Source of the DNA: Tenodera sinensis
Lineage: Eukaryota > Arthropoda > Insecta > Mantodea > Mantidae
Reading direction: 5' to 3'
DNA: 64,000 nt
Assembly: GCA_030765045.1 (NCBI GenBank)
Contig: CM060968.1
Span: 107,246,904 to 107,310,903 of the forward strand
This document shows, piece after piece, positions 1 to 9,661 of this stretch (positions are counted from its first letter, which is position 1; each line of letters starts with the position of its first letter). The notes under the pieces are model-generated. The model searched no databases and was not told the origin of the DNA. It saw only the letters and a list, made by a program, of their open reading frames with translations. Made by a program: the position numbers and the translations under genes.

Positions 1-420
1 AAGTAAACAGGGCTACACAGGCTATAGCCACAAAATTCAAAATATACATTTCATTTGTCATACAAATATCTTAAACATATGACATTTTAATTTACATTGG
101 TAGAACCATTTTCAAAAAAATCTTCCATGTAAAGGGTAGTTTATGGTGGGGCTATTTTCTTCAAAATCTTTGTGTCGCATCGTTGAAAGACATTAAACTT
201 AAATACCAACTTTGGTTTTTGAGTTATACTGTCCACAGACTGACACACACACACAGAGAGACCTTTTTCTAAAAATGCATCTTTTGGATTCAGGGGATCT
301 CAAGACATACATTTCCGGTGAAATCTCAACATCGAATTTTTTAGTGGAATACAATGCTTCCTACTTTCCAGTAGAGAAAGTAGAAATATAACATGAACAT
401 TTTGGTTAAAAATGAATAAA
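1..420 (-). repeat. Dispersed repeat family E, copy 1
   Basis: This segment is the reverse complement of sequences found again at 27430-28800 and 63310-64000. Shared landmarks are the CTTTTTCTAAAAATGC block, the GGTGAAATCTCAACATCGAA block near 320-340 and the block at 65-200. It also has a short (AC)n/(AG)n run at 242-262. No protein is recognisable, so the class of the family is unknown. Confidence 0.7.
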
Positions 421-499
421 GAGTAGGTACTCACTTATCTAGGCATTAATCCTGATTTTTTATAACAGTCTGAACACAATAAGGAATTAAAATAATACC

Positions 500-770
500 A
501 AGGCATTAAATAAGTATAACTAGAAAATGGGAGGGCGATCGGATTCCAAACTCTAGAAGAGACATCAACTCCATACAAAATTCTTAGGGTAAATACTAGA
601 TGTTTCTGTTTCACTTTCATCACACTTCTACTCAAGCTGCCCTGTGGAAAAAATAGCCAAACATTTTTCAAAATGTTATAAAGATTTTTATTAAAATCAA
701 TACCTACTAATGTAGAGAAACTTAAGACTGCCTCCAAGATTTTTAACCATCCATTAGAGTAAGAGACATG
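500..770 (+). repeat. PRC1-unit 5' flank fragment without a gene
   Basis: The stretch matches, with divergence, the DNA upstream of PRC1 copy B at 21755-22055. The shared order is a GGGAGGG-type motif, an 'aactctagaagagacatcaact'-like block, a block around GATTAAAATARATACTA, and a block ending in ATCCATTA. No PRC1 coding sequence follows, so this is a truncated relic of the duplicated unit. Confidence 0.6.
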
Positions 771-1014
771 AGCTAGGGGGGGTCGCTGCATAGAAAGAAC
801 AGAGACCTCAGATTTGCCATCCTGCTCTTTCCATACAGATCACAAAGTATGACACATGACTTGCACTATGTAGCGATCCTGGCACCTATTGGTTGCACCA
901 GTTACAAACACAAAGACAACTTCAATCGCAAAGAAGAAATACTACATGTACATAAAGCATGGATACCAGTTTTAGATTAACTTTCAGACACACACAACAG
1001 TTGTAATAAAACCC
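771..1014. other. No recognised feature
   Basis: Nothing recognisable as coding or repetitive was seen here; it links the unit fragment to the Penelope-type repeat. Confidence 0.5.
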
Positions 1015-1270
1015 CACCTACAACTGGCCAATCACTACCGTAGCCAGTGCAACAATGCCCTGCCCACCCCCACCCATATAAATAACCGTAACGGACGTTA
1101 ACGGTCATTACTTCCACTACTTCTCTGCTTCCACATTCAAACTCTGACCAGTACAGATGGAGGATCATGTTACCCTGATGATGCCTTGATGATGATGTAC
1201 TTGGCGAAACGTTGGTATCTACCATGCCTTCTAGACCACGGCCTATAAGCCCGGAAGAACTAAACATTTC
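1015..1270 (+). mobile_element. Penelope-like terminal repeat with hammerhead-like core
   Basis: The order of motifs is GGCCAATCA, a C-rich block, a TATA-like ATATAAATA at about 1076, AACGGTCATT, then CTGATGA (1175-1181) and GAAA (1206-1209). The same order is seen at 28330-28460 in an element related to the Penelope copies at 39281 and 60825. Between CTGATGA and GAAA a short GCC/GGC stem can form. After GAAA, a C with GTTG then GTA fits a minimal helix III and cleavage site. Helix I pairing is not convincing, so activity is uncertain. Confidence 0.5.
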
Positions 1271-1289
1271 GAATAGTCAAGACACCGGC

Positions 1290-1405
1290 CATGAAAGTCT
1301 AAATACATATATTTATCCAGATAATTCACCCTAACCAAGATTCAAACTTGGGATCTCTTGAATGTGAGGCAGATACACTACCATCACACTATAGAGGGGC
1401 CTTAT
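1290..1405 (-). repeat. SINE C fragment (tRNA-derived)
   Basis: On the minus strand this reads as a tRNA-like head with a B-box-like segment (AAGTTTGAATCTTGG). It matches the fuller copy at 29525-29735. Confidence 0.6.
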
Positions 1406-1925
1406 GGTGTGCATCAGTATTGCTGCTTTGGTTGCAATGGAAAATTCATGAAAGGAGAAGAAATAACCTTTTATTTGTAAATATGATTTCAAAGGCTCCA
1501 CTTTTAGCTGGCATGCACTGAATTTTAATCCCAGATTTTAAGATACTGAAATTGAATTGAGAGTGAAAAGGGATGTGTTCATCAACAGCTTAAAATTATA
1601 TGTTATTCAGGAGTCCTCTTCTCCTATGCTTTTTAAAGCAATACATGCTAACTTCACTCTTCTTTCAAAGTTTTCCAAAGAACGAAGCAAGGCAAAAAAG
1701 TTGAATTCAAATTATATGAGAGGAAAATTTTATTCCTCTAGCTTACATTAAAGTAAGAAGTCAGCATGCCGACTGCTCAGCTACAGAGGAAATCTATTCC
1801 TCTTTGCATTGAAAAGGAGAGATTAAAAATGTAAACTTGAAAGCTTGTCACAAAATGCAAAATATTTTTAGGAAATATAAAACAGTGTATTACAGGCTGT
1901 TTCTAAAATAATTGCTTTTTCTATA
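1406..1925. other. No recognised feature
   Basis: AT-rich sequence. The longest open frame (64 codons, 1557-1751) has no family resemblance and is not called. Confidence 0.5.
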
Positions 1926-2340
1926 TCTAGAGTAGGGGAATATTGCAAAAATTTGATACCAAGTTTTCATAAAAAATGCATGTTTTGAGGTCTTGAATAA
2001 TAAAAAAAAATATTTCCAGAAACAGGATTCAATGTGTGTCTGTGACAGGATAACTCACAAACAAAAGGTTGGATAAATACCAAATTTTTAAAATTTTGCA
2101 CCTTTCAAGATGTGACATGAAGCTTTTCAAGAATTTCCCCCATTTTAAACTACCCTTTTCATGGAATAATTTTTGCTATTGTTTTTTAAGATTGTTGCAG
2201 TATGTTTGACATTAACATGTAAAATGTAGTATATACTGCGTTTCTGGGAATAAGCTGTGAACTCAACTTTACGTAAAATGAATATTTGAAAATTTGTAAC
2301 ATGGAAACCATAAGAGATAGGCAAAGATGCACTTCAGAAA
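1926..2340 (+). repeat. Dispersed repeat family E, degenerate copy
   Basis: It shares, in order, GAGTAGGGGAATATTG, ATGTTTTGAGG and an AAACCATAAGAGATAG-like block with the copy at 63310-64000, but is strongly diverged. Confidence 0.5.
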
Positions 2341-3155
2341 AACCATAGAGCTAATAAAATACTAATTTGATCAATTTCTTTATTTTTCCTGGTGCAAATC
2401 ATTTTATAAATATTTTATGGTGTATATTTAAATCTTGGCAAACAACATGGAAGGCTATTACACATTGTTATTGCAGAATAAGAAATCCATTTTGGAGCAT
2501 TTTTAAGCTATTTGCTGGTTTATGCAAATTGCCTGTGTGCCTTGTACTGTGGTCATGCACAGCAAGGTTTGTTGTGAAGTTATCACAGTTACCTGTAAGA
2601 TAGCTCAACAGAGAGGATATGTATACATCAGCAACAGTAAGAATTTTATGAGTTTTAAATAATGGCCTCCAGGAATGATGGGGCCCAATGTCACAAGTAA
2701 TAAATATGGCCCTTTTTTGTAATATAAATGCTTGTTTGCCGAATTATCCCAGAAGATAATTCCAAATCTCAATATTTTCATTAAGCAGATTCTTTAAATA
2801 TCTTAATGCAAAACAATCACAACCAAGTCTTGACAGCATTATCTTTATTCATTTTTTCCAGCTGAGTTGTTCATCTATTTGGAGCCCTGGAAATTTTGGT
2901 AAGATTGGGTTAAGCTGCCTTCTCCAAGTTCTATTACCTGCTGGCATTGTGCAGCTGGGATGAAGAAGTGCCGGGGAGGGGCCAGAGTGTCATTGACGGT
3001 TGTGGATTATACAAGGAAGTATTTCTAAGAAGCCATAAGCTATTTACGCTAAATTTTAATTAAGAAATAATGCTGATATGAGGCTGAGATTTACACACAT
3101 TTTTTTAATTGTGTTGGCTCTTCAAAAATGCGCTGTTCAAATGCTTTATTGATAG
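2341..3155. other. No recognised feature
   Basis: No coding or repeat homology was recognised. A G-rich patch lies at 2965-2990. Confidence 0.5.
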
Positions 3156-3159
3156 ATTC

Positions 3160-3560
3160 TCTTAATTGTTGATGCAACTTTTCATCATAAGTACACTAGT
3201 ATGATCTGCAAAGGACACAGCTATTGGCTCTTCGCTAAGATTATATGGCAAGTCATTTATAAATATCAAAAACAGCAAAGGCTCGAGTGAAGAACCTTGT
3301 GAGGCACCTTTAGCAATAACACCTGGTTTAATGTCATAATAATTTATCTTTGTTTTCTGGATTTTATTCATTGTTAATATTTTCTAAAATCCAATTTTGG
3401 ATATTAAAACTTGTTCGTTAAGTCAGATCTGAACCAATTTACAGAGATCTCACTCAAACCATAAAATTTCAACTTTTGCAGCAAGAGGCTCTGCATTGTC
3501 AGATGCCTTAGCTAAAGCCACAAAATGTTCCTTAGTTTTTATCCAAGGTTAGAATCACCC
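3160..3560 (-). pseudogene. Non-LTR retrotransposon (LINE) reverse transcriptase fragment
   Basis: The minus strand encodes a decayed jockey/I-like reverse transcriptase segment. In 3162-3371 the motif ASQGSSLEPLLFLIFINDL corresponds to the conserved PQGS-LGPLLFLIYINDLP block. It is followed by FADHTSVL, where the catalytic FADD has become FADH. Upstream, on both sides of several stop codons, residues resembling the 'SKASD..' and 'KLV.I' palm region are visible up to about 3560. Stops and the altered catalytic Asp show it is dead. It may belong to the same family as the relics at 13180-13765 and 39860-40640. Confidence 0.75.
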
Positions 3561-3942
3561 TAAGCTTCACTCAAGCACTCTTACAGCAAACATTACCAAA
3601 ATGGACAACTGTTACTCCAATTCAATATTGGCACATTTTTGATAATGGCGAACACTGTAGTGACCTTTATAGCATTTCAATGTCATTTAACCTGTTACAT
3701 GGTTTGCATATGGAAGTTGGTGTTTAAGCAGTGTTAAGTAAATGCATTATCTTCTAAAGAATATAAAGCAGAGAAATTAAGATAGAAGTTATGATAAATC
3801 ACATTCAAACAAATGATATTAATGAAAGTACAGAACATGCATGTACCAGAGTGCATAAATTAACTGGAGTAACAGACAAAGAATATGTAACTCAGGGCTG
3901 GGCAACTGGTGCTCACTGAGTTCAGGCTGATGACGGCCTTGA
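3561..3942. other. No recognised feature
   Basis: AT-rich sequence between a LINE relic and a MITE; nothing supported. Confidence 0.45.
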
Positions 3943-4194
3943 CATGAGCATCAGCAGACTTTCTCAGAGGGTGACTGCATGTTGGAAGTTTGCAATAAAA
4001 AATATTAATTAATTATTCTTTTGTCAAAAGTTATAGTATTTGTTTAAAATAACTGTATTAATTTGTGCCAAATAAAAATTGCTCTTTACATGAAAATTAA
4101 AACAATACTCTAATAGTAATTGACTAGACATTAAATGTATCAATTTCCAAGAGGTGACCCCCTCCTGTCCCCCCTTCGCATTGATAATTGTATG
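3943..4194 (+). mobile_element. hAT-like MITE, degenerate copy
   Basis: It aligns with the MITE copies at 54929-55156 (+) and 9841-10093 (-). It starts CATGAGCATC, carries the shared AT-rich core (AATTTGTGCCAAATAAAAATTG) and ends in a C-rich terminus (CCCCCTTCGC). The right terminus is mutated and no TSD is clear. Confidence 0.6.
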
Positions 4195-4439
4195 TTTAGC
4201 AGGTAAAAAAAATGAAGGTCGCTCGAGTTAATGCGCAAGTCACTCGGGCCTGATAATACTACTACAGAACAACCTGTGGAATGTACTGTACAGACAGGAA
4301 AAATTATGCACATCTTCTTATATTTGGCTCTCTCAGAAACCTTCGACTTTCCTCTAAGTGAAATTCGGCATTTATGAGTCGCTAAGTAAACACATTACAT
4401 GGTCAGGAACAGAAATCAACTTGAAACACGCATGCATAA

Positions 4440-4867
4440 GCATTAAACACCATAAACGAATACAATAAACGAAAGTAGCCAGAGTAGAGAACAATAAACC
4501 AGGTCTCGCCACCTGAGAGCACTTATGTCGTAAAATATATAGAGATGTGGAGATGTCTGTCTTCCACTCTGCTGTTTTTGTTTGCTGTCACTTCGCGATC
4601 ATTTTGCTATAAAAGCAAGAAAACGTCCTAAACCGGGAGGGCCTCGGGCTCAAGAAGAGACGTCAGATCCATACAACACACCTGAGGTAGGTAAGTAGGT
4701 GCTTCCGTTCACGAAGATACCCGGTTAGCAAATATTGGGGAGAGGGCATTGTGATTTTCAAATGTCAATGTCAACATTTAATTTTTATCATTGATACATT
4801 TATAACTAAGGCCCGGGTTTCTAAGCACAATCATCGATTGCCATTGGTTCAGTACCACTCAGTACCT
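4440..4867 (+). promoter_or_regulatory. PRC1-unit 5' flank with TATA-like motif (copy A)
   Basis: The same block lies upstream of copy C at 54700-55240 and, in part, upstream of copy B at 21745 and at 12046. The core GCTATAAAAGCAAGAAAAC near 4608 holds a canonical TATAAAA, followed by CCTAAA and GGGAGGG. It is a candidate core promoter, but it lies far upstream of the start codon (5 kb here because of insertions, about 1.6 kb in copy C), so an unseen leader intron or another promoter is possible. Confidence 0.45.
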
Positions 4868-5351
4868 TGATGCAGTATTATTAGTTATGGTAGGTGTTGT
4901 GTTGGAGTGTTTTGTTTCCCATTGTTTGATTGTTTGCATTATATCGTTTGGAGTTGGCCTAGTGCGATTATCTTTTGTCTTCATTGTAAATGTTATAGAT
5001 ATTAACGAATAAAATTGTGATAATAAATACACTAATATTATTTCAATTGTGGCCTCCAGAGCAAAGAAGACTATCTCATTAGAAAGACTAAAAGTTAATA
5101 CATCGACGTAACATATAATTTTCACGGGGGTCGCGTCTCAAGGAAAATTATCAGCTGTAAATTGTGAACATACTTCATACCCGTACCACGACCGAGATAG
5201 GAGAGAAAGAGTCATCGCAGTTCATCGAAAGAGTTAGCCGGATCTTTTATACGAGAAAAGAATTCATCATACCGACCCTTCAAAGTGACGACAAGCAGAA
5301 GATTCCCTTCATAGTGGTGACGGGAGATACCAGCCGGAAGAGACTCCTTCA
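4868..5351 (+). repeat. Gypsy-A 5' LTR (484 bp)
   Basis: It matches 7163-7646 over its full length and starts TGATGCAG and ends CTTCA. By-eye differences are G/C near 4951, A/G near 5293 and G/C near 5314. Confidence 0.9.
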
Positions 5352-5354
5352 TAC

Positions 5355-5372
5355 TGGCGCCCAGACGCGCGA
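5355..5372 (+). other. Gypsy-A primer binding site
   Basis: TGGCGCCCA starts 3 nt after the LTR end (spacer TAC). This is the complement expected for the 3' end of a lysine tRNA, a common Gypsy/retrovirus primer. The match weakens after nine bases. Confidence 0.65.
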
Positions 5373-5493
5373 CGGCTCGAATACAGGCGTATAGAGTAAA
5401 AATATGTACCTGGACAAAGAGTGAAAAGAAGACATTTTGACGGAGTATCCTTTTTCTTGTGCTCCAGAATTCAAGTAAGACTAGTACTAATTT

Positions 5494-7023
5494 ATGATAC
5501 TACGCAATAAGAAAATTGTACAGAAGATGGAAAAAGTTGAGAAAGATAATGATAGTGTAGAGAGGGAAGTGAGTGATAAGTTATCAGTAGAAGGTAGAAA
5601 GAATGTAGTATGTAAGGAATCTGAAATAGGATTGAAAGAAATATTGGAAGCGATGAACAAAAATACAGCAGATATAAAAGCAGATTTTGTTAGAAATGTA
5701 ACAGAACTAAAAGCAGATGTAGCAAAACTAAGAGAGGATAGTGTTAGAAATGTAGCAGATTTGAAGGAGGATAATGCCAGAAATATAAATAAATTGTCAC
5801 AAGAAATTGAATTATGTAAGAAGGAATGTACAGAAAGAATTGAATCAAGTAACAATGATATAGCTAAATTAGGTGAGTTAGTAAGCGTGATAAAATTAGG
5901 ACAGGAATCAAACACAGTAGAAATAGCTAGGCTAGGAGAATTGATAAATGAAGTTAAGTTAGGACAGGAGAAGACAGTGGTAGAAATGAAAGCTGAATTA
6001 AGTAAAGAATTTGATGAAAAACTAGCAGAACAGAATGCAAAAATTGCAAAGGTAGGAGATGAATTGAGAACAGAGATAGTCGTGGTAGAACAGAGTTGTA
6101 AAATGTATCAAGATGGAATTAGGTCAAAACAAAATGACATTGATGTAAAAATTGATAGTTTAGAAAATGTTGTAAAGGGTATAAGCGCTGAGATGCAGTC
6201 ACAGCGAGAAGAATTGAATAAAGTAAAGGAGGAAGCCAATGTAAATGTAAATAGAATAAATAAAACGGTTACAAAGGAAAAAGAATTTACAGGAAGGCTT
6301 TCCCAAGTTGTGATTGCTCTACAGGCTGATAGAGTTAATGACAATCATGATCAATTTGTGAGTGAATGCAAAAATATGACCAATACTGATGCACTTGACA
6401 ATAACAGTAATATGGCGGACTTTCAGGAGAATGATTTAGCTATGCCAATGCACTCCCCTAGTCAAAACCATAATTGTCACGCTAGTCACTTGTTCCATGA
6501 TCTAACCCCTCCGTCATTTGACGAAGAAGCCGGTGACAATCCAAAAATTTTCATAAAAGAACTGGAGGATTATTTTAGGATCAAACGAATTCCGAACGAG
6601 ATACGAATGATGGTGGTTAAACGCTGTCTTAAGAAAAACGCATTGGAATGGTTAAGACTAACTTTGGCGTCTCACGAAACATATAGTATGTTTCGAAACC
6701 TTTTTATAAATAGATTTTGGGGACCGGGACGTCAAAACCAGATTAAAGTCGAACTGGCTACCGGACATTATGACAGTAAACGTGGTATTTCAATGATGGA
6801 GTATTTTTTGAAACTGGCGAACAAATCGAAACTACTCCAACCTCAGTTGAGTGAACAGGAGGTTATTGAAGCACTTATTCGCCATTATCCACCGCACATA
6901 AGAAAAATCATAAAACAAATTTTAGTGGGGAGGGGCATAGAACCCCTGAAAGTTGCCAAAAAAAAAAAAAAAAAAAAAAATCGAAACATTGTCAAGAGAA
7001 AATATTTTTGTATTCAACGATGA
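5494..7023 (+). CDS. Gypsy-A Gag with long coiled-coil N-terminus
   Basis: This 509-codon frame starts at an ATG 139 nt after the primer site. Residues about 10-275 are rich in Glu, Lys, Leu and Asn with heptad-like spacing and short internal repeats (blocks around VRNVTELKAD and VRNVADLKED), as expected for a long coiled coil. Residues about 345-478 form a retrotransposon Gag (capsid-like) domain, with the pattern PK-F---LE-YF--KRIP and the later FRNLF--RFWG. No CCHC zinc knuckle is present. From about residue 489 an A23 run gives a lysine stretch, then a short tail from unrelated sequence. The natural Gag C-terminus is therefore lost at a deletion junction. The related Gag of Gypsy-B has the same layout. 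Confidence 0.85.
   Translation: MILRNKKIVQKMEKVEKDNDSVEREVSDKLSVEGRKNVVCKESEIGLKEILEAMNKNTADIKADFVRNVTELKADVAKLREDSVRNVADLKEDNARNINKLSQEIELCKKECTERIESSNNDIAKLGELVSVIKLGQESNTVEIARLGELINEVKLGQEKTVVEMKAELSKEFDEKLAEQNAKIAKVGDELRTEIVVVEQSCKMYQDGIRSKQNDIDVKIDSLENVVKGISAEMQSQREELNKVKEEANVNVNRINKTVTKEKEFTGRLSQVVIALQADRVNDNHDQFVSECKNMTNTDALDNNSNMADFQENDLAMPMHSPSQNHNCHASHLFHDLTPPSFDEEAGDNPKIFIKELEDYFRIKRIPNEIRMMVVKRCLKKNALEWLRLTLASHETYSMFRNLFINRFWGPGRQNQIKVELATGHYDSKRGISMMEYFLKLANKSKLLQPQLSEQEVIEALIRHYPPHIRKIIKQILVGRGIEPLKVAKKKKKKKNRNIVKRKYFCIQR
6958..6980 (+). repeat. Internal A23 tract at Gypsy-A deletion junction
   Basis: Twenty-three consecutive adenines separate the gag domain from the 3' non-coding remnant. 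The tract marks the point where all of pol is missing. Confidence 0.85.
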
Positions 7024-7149
7024 CATGTTTTTCAACACAGTTGTTATATTGTTGTACAATTACATTGTTGTGGGGAGATCATCACAGTACATGCAACATT
7101 GTATGGCTGAAAACAATTTTCCCAAAATAGAATTAGTTGCATATACTGT

Positions 7150-7162
7150 GATGAGGGGCATT
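7150..7162 (+). other. Gypsy-A polypurine tract
   Basis: GATGAGGGGCATT directly precedes the TG of the 3' LTR. The same GGGGCATT precedes the 3' LTR of Gypsy-B, linking the two families. Confidence 0.75.
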
Positions 7163-7646
7163 TGATGCAGTATTATTAGTTATGGTAGGTGTTGTGTTGG
7201 AGTGTTTTGTTTCCCATTGTTTGATTGTTTGCATTATATCGTTTGCAGTTGGCCTAGTGCGATTATCTTTTGTCTTCATTGTAAATGTTATAGATATTAA
7301 CGAATAAAATTGTGATAATAAATACACTAATATTATTTCAATTGTGGCCTCCAGAGCAAAGAAGACTATCTCATTAGAAAGACTAAAAGTTAATACATCG
7401 ACGTAACATATAATTTTCACGGGGGTCGCGTCTCAAGGAAAATTATCAGCTGTAAATTGTGAACATACTTCATACCCGTACCACGACCGAGATAGGAGAG
7501 AAAGAGTCATCGCAGTTCATCGAAAGAGTTAGCCGGATCTTTTATACGAGAAAAGAATTCATCATACCGACCCTTCAAAGTGACGACGAGCAGAAGATTC
7601 CCTTCATACTGGTGACGGGAGATACCAGCCGGAAGAGACTCCTTCA
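7163..7646 (+). repeat. Gypsy-A 3' LTR (484 bp)
   Basis: It equals the 5' LTR in length and nearly in sequence, and is followed at once by the ACCT target duplication. Confidence 0.9.
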
Positions 7647-7659
7647 ACCTACATATCTA

Positions 7660-8099
7660 TATCATAAAGGTTGGTGTTCTGTTTAATCACCATAAGAAGA
7701 AAGGAAAAGTGAACAGCTGTTGTTATTAGCTATACAGTCTTGGAATACACTCCTGTCGCTAAAATTGAAGAATTTTATTACAACGGATAATATTAAGATA
7801 TCAGTTGTTAATTGATTCAAGCGAACACTAGTGCTACAGTGTATTTGTGGTCTATATAAAAGGACCTTAGGGTGGTTAACATGACAATCAACGATTATTA
7901 TTCGTAAGGTATATCGTAAAGGTTGGTGTTCTGTAATTACCGTAAGAAGAAAAGAAAAATAAATAGCGTTTTTAAAAGCTGTATAGGCTTGGAATACGCT
8001 CCCGTTGCTAAAACTGAAGATAAAATTGTAAAATTGAAGAATTTGATTACAAGGGATTATATTAAGATATCAGTCGTTAACTGATTCGAGTGGATACTA
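7660..8099 (+). repeat. Tandemly duplicated PRC1-unit leader
   Basis: Two diverged direct copies, about 7665-7850 and 7915-8099 (continued at 9615), share AAAGGTTGGTGTTCTGT, TTGGAATAC(A/G)CTCC and ATTAAGATATCAGT in the same order. Between them is a TATATAAAAG motif (7853-7862), then GGTTAACATGACAATCA, which matches 56092-56115 upstream of copy C. It is probably promoter and leader DNA of PRC1 copy A. Confidence 0.65.
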
Positions 8100-9612
8100 T
8101 ATAGCGTTCCACTCTTAGAAGACAGTATGGAGTTAAATGGGACATCTCTGTCTCTATCTAGCGCATACAAGTTGCCATTAGCCACGTCCTTTTCTACCCT
8201 CGTGGTGTTGCCAGATTCCTAATAGCATGGTATAAATATTCATTTGTTATAAATTTCAGATTTGAACACATTATCCTATGCAGAATTTTTTTCTCTATCA
8301 GGTTATATCCTTTTTAGAGTCATTATACATTTCTATAGGCCCAAATTTCTTCAGAAAACGTTTTTTTCAATAGAAGTCCGATATTTGCTGTTTCTATACT
8401 CATCACGCACTAACTAACAAACTAACTGCTAGAATGCATCTATATTTTTTTATTAGGTAGAGTATACCATAGTGCTACTACCTGCCCACTTTGAATTCTC
8501 TATGTTTACCAAGTCAAGTGTTATAATTTTTAAAATGAAATGTTTTTGGAAAATTTTATATCTGTGCACTGCAAAAGTTACGCAGTGTGAAACTTTTTTG
8601 TTATTGAGTTTACATCAGGGAACCAGCGAGAACAAATGTTGAGGAAGGTTGGAAAAAGTTTTTAAAATAAACCAAAAGGCAGTAACCTCTTTCTTTTATC
8701 CAGTAAGGCAAACAAAAGGTATTCATCTATTCAGCGTCAGGCCTGACACAGAAGATAGTATAAGGAGCAGCACTAACATTAGTTCGAAAGAAGCCGTGTG
8801 TGTAACTGTGAGCTGTTATTGCGTTGTTTGTTTAATATTTTTGTAAATATTTGTAGTTATGGAGGGGGAAGCTAGGAAGAGATGATATGTTGGTAAATTA
8901 AGAAGTAAGGAATGCCAAATAATTATGAATGTGTTATATTATTTTTGAAGCAAAATGCGTGTAAGGCAGTAAAAGAAACAGCTAAGGCTATCGGGTGTTC
9001 AGAAGCAGTAGTGTGTATGATTAAAAAGGAACTAATGAAAGGACCTCTAAGAACGCCATCGAAAAAGAAAGCAAAAAGGGCGGGACTACACAAAACGATA
9101 GGTTAACGCAATATGATTGAATAGTGTAAGGTGGAGTGCGGCGAATTGTTCATTCTTTACAGTTTGCAAATATTCCACCCATGCTGAATATAATTTTGTC
9201 ACGATTCAACAGTGATGAGACCCTACCAAATTTCTCAAGGGCCACTCTTAGTCGGTTCTTACATGATTTGGGGTTGGAATATGAAAGAAGGGGTAACAAA
9301 TGCATATTAATAGAAAGAGACGATATCGATATCATCAGATGGCAACATAAATATCTAAAAGACGTAAAAAGGTTTAGGGACCAGGGGAAATCAGTTGTTT
9401 ATACAGACAAAACATTTGTAAATTTAGGTCATACAGTAAAAAAGGCATGGAGGGATACCAAAGTTAAAAGTGTCCGTCAAGCAGCAATTGAAGGACTAAG
9501 TGCAGGACTCCGGCCACCTCGAGTCGCTCGCGGAGAAAGATTCGCAACTAGTACATGTTGCAACACTGCACTCCATTTAACGTGTACTGTCTTCTAAGGG
9601 TGAAACGCGCTT
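8100..9612 (+). mobile_element. Tc1/mariner-type DNA transposon, internally deleted
   Basis: The left end (GCGTTCCACTCTTAGAAGAC near 8104) and the reverse complement of the right end (GCGTTTCACCCTTAGAAGAC near 9607) form inverted repeats of about 37 bp. Comparison with the duplicated leader (CACTAGTGCTACAGTG at 7828) shows the empty site was ACTAGTGATACAG. The TSD is therefore TA (8098-8099 and 9613-9614). Inside is a partial, broken transposase. Confidence 0.8.
8912..9520 (+). pseudogene. Tc1/mariner-type transposase relic
   Basis: The 8912-9103 segment has a helix-turn-helix-like start (KETAKAIGCSEAVVCMIKKE). Frame 9136-9520 holds the second DNA-binding region (SRATLSRFLHDLGL) and the first catalytic block, seen as VVYTDKTFVNLGHTVKKAW. 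The family consensus there is YTDET, so the Asp is kept but the next Glu is Lys. The two pieces are separated by stops. The frame runs into terminal inverted-repeat DNA before the other catalytic acids, so about half the protein is missing. Confidence 0.8.
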
Positions 9613-9661
9613 TAGTGATACAGTGTATTTGTGTTCTATGGGAAGAGCGTCTAGTGAAAGT

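Larger units (their letters stand above)
4868..7646 (+). mobile_element. Gypsy-A: gag-only Ty3/Gypsy LTR element
   Basis: This is a complete insertion with two 484-bp LTRs beginning TG and ending CA, and a 4-bp TSD, ACCT (4864-4867 and 7647-7650). Inside are a lysine-tRNA-like primer binding site, a gag reading frame and a polypurine tract. There is no protease, reverse transcriptase, RNase H or integrase. The two LTRs differ at only about three positions by eye, so insertion was recent and must have used proteins from another element. It interrupts the 5' flank of PRC1 copy A. Confidence 0.9.

Noticed and set aside
977..1267. 96-codon antisense open frame
   Set aside because: It covers a Penelope-type non-coding terminal repeat and has no domain.
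2860..3010. Possible host exon with a GTAAG donor-like site
   Set aside because: No continuous frame with family resemblance and no matching acceptor; too little support.
5487..5915. 142-codon antisense frame opposite Gypsy-A gag
   Set aside because: Shadow of the Lys/Glu-rich gag coding sequence.
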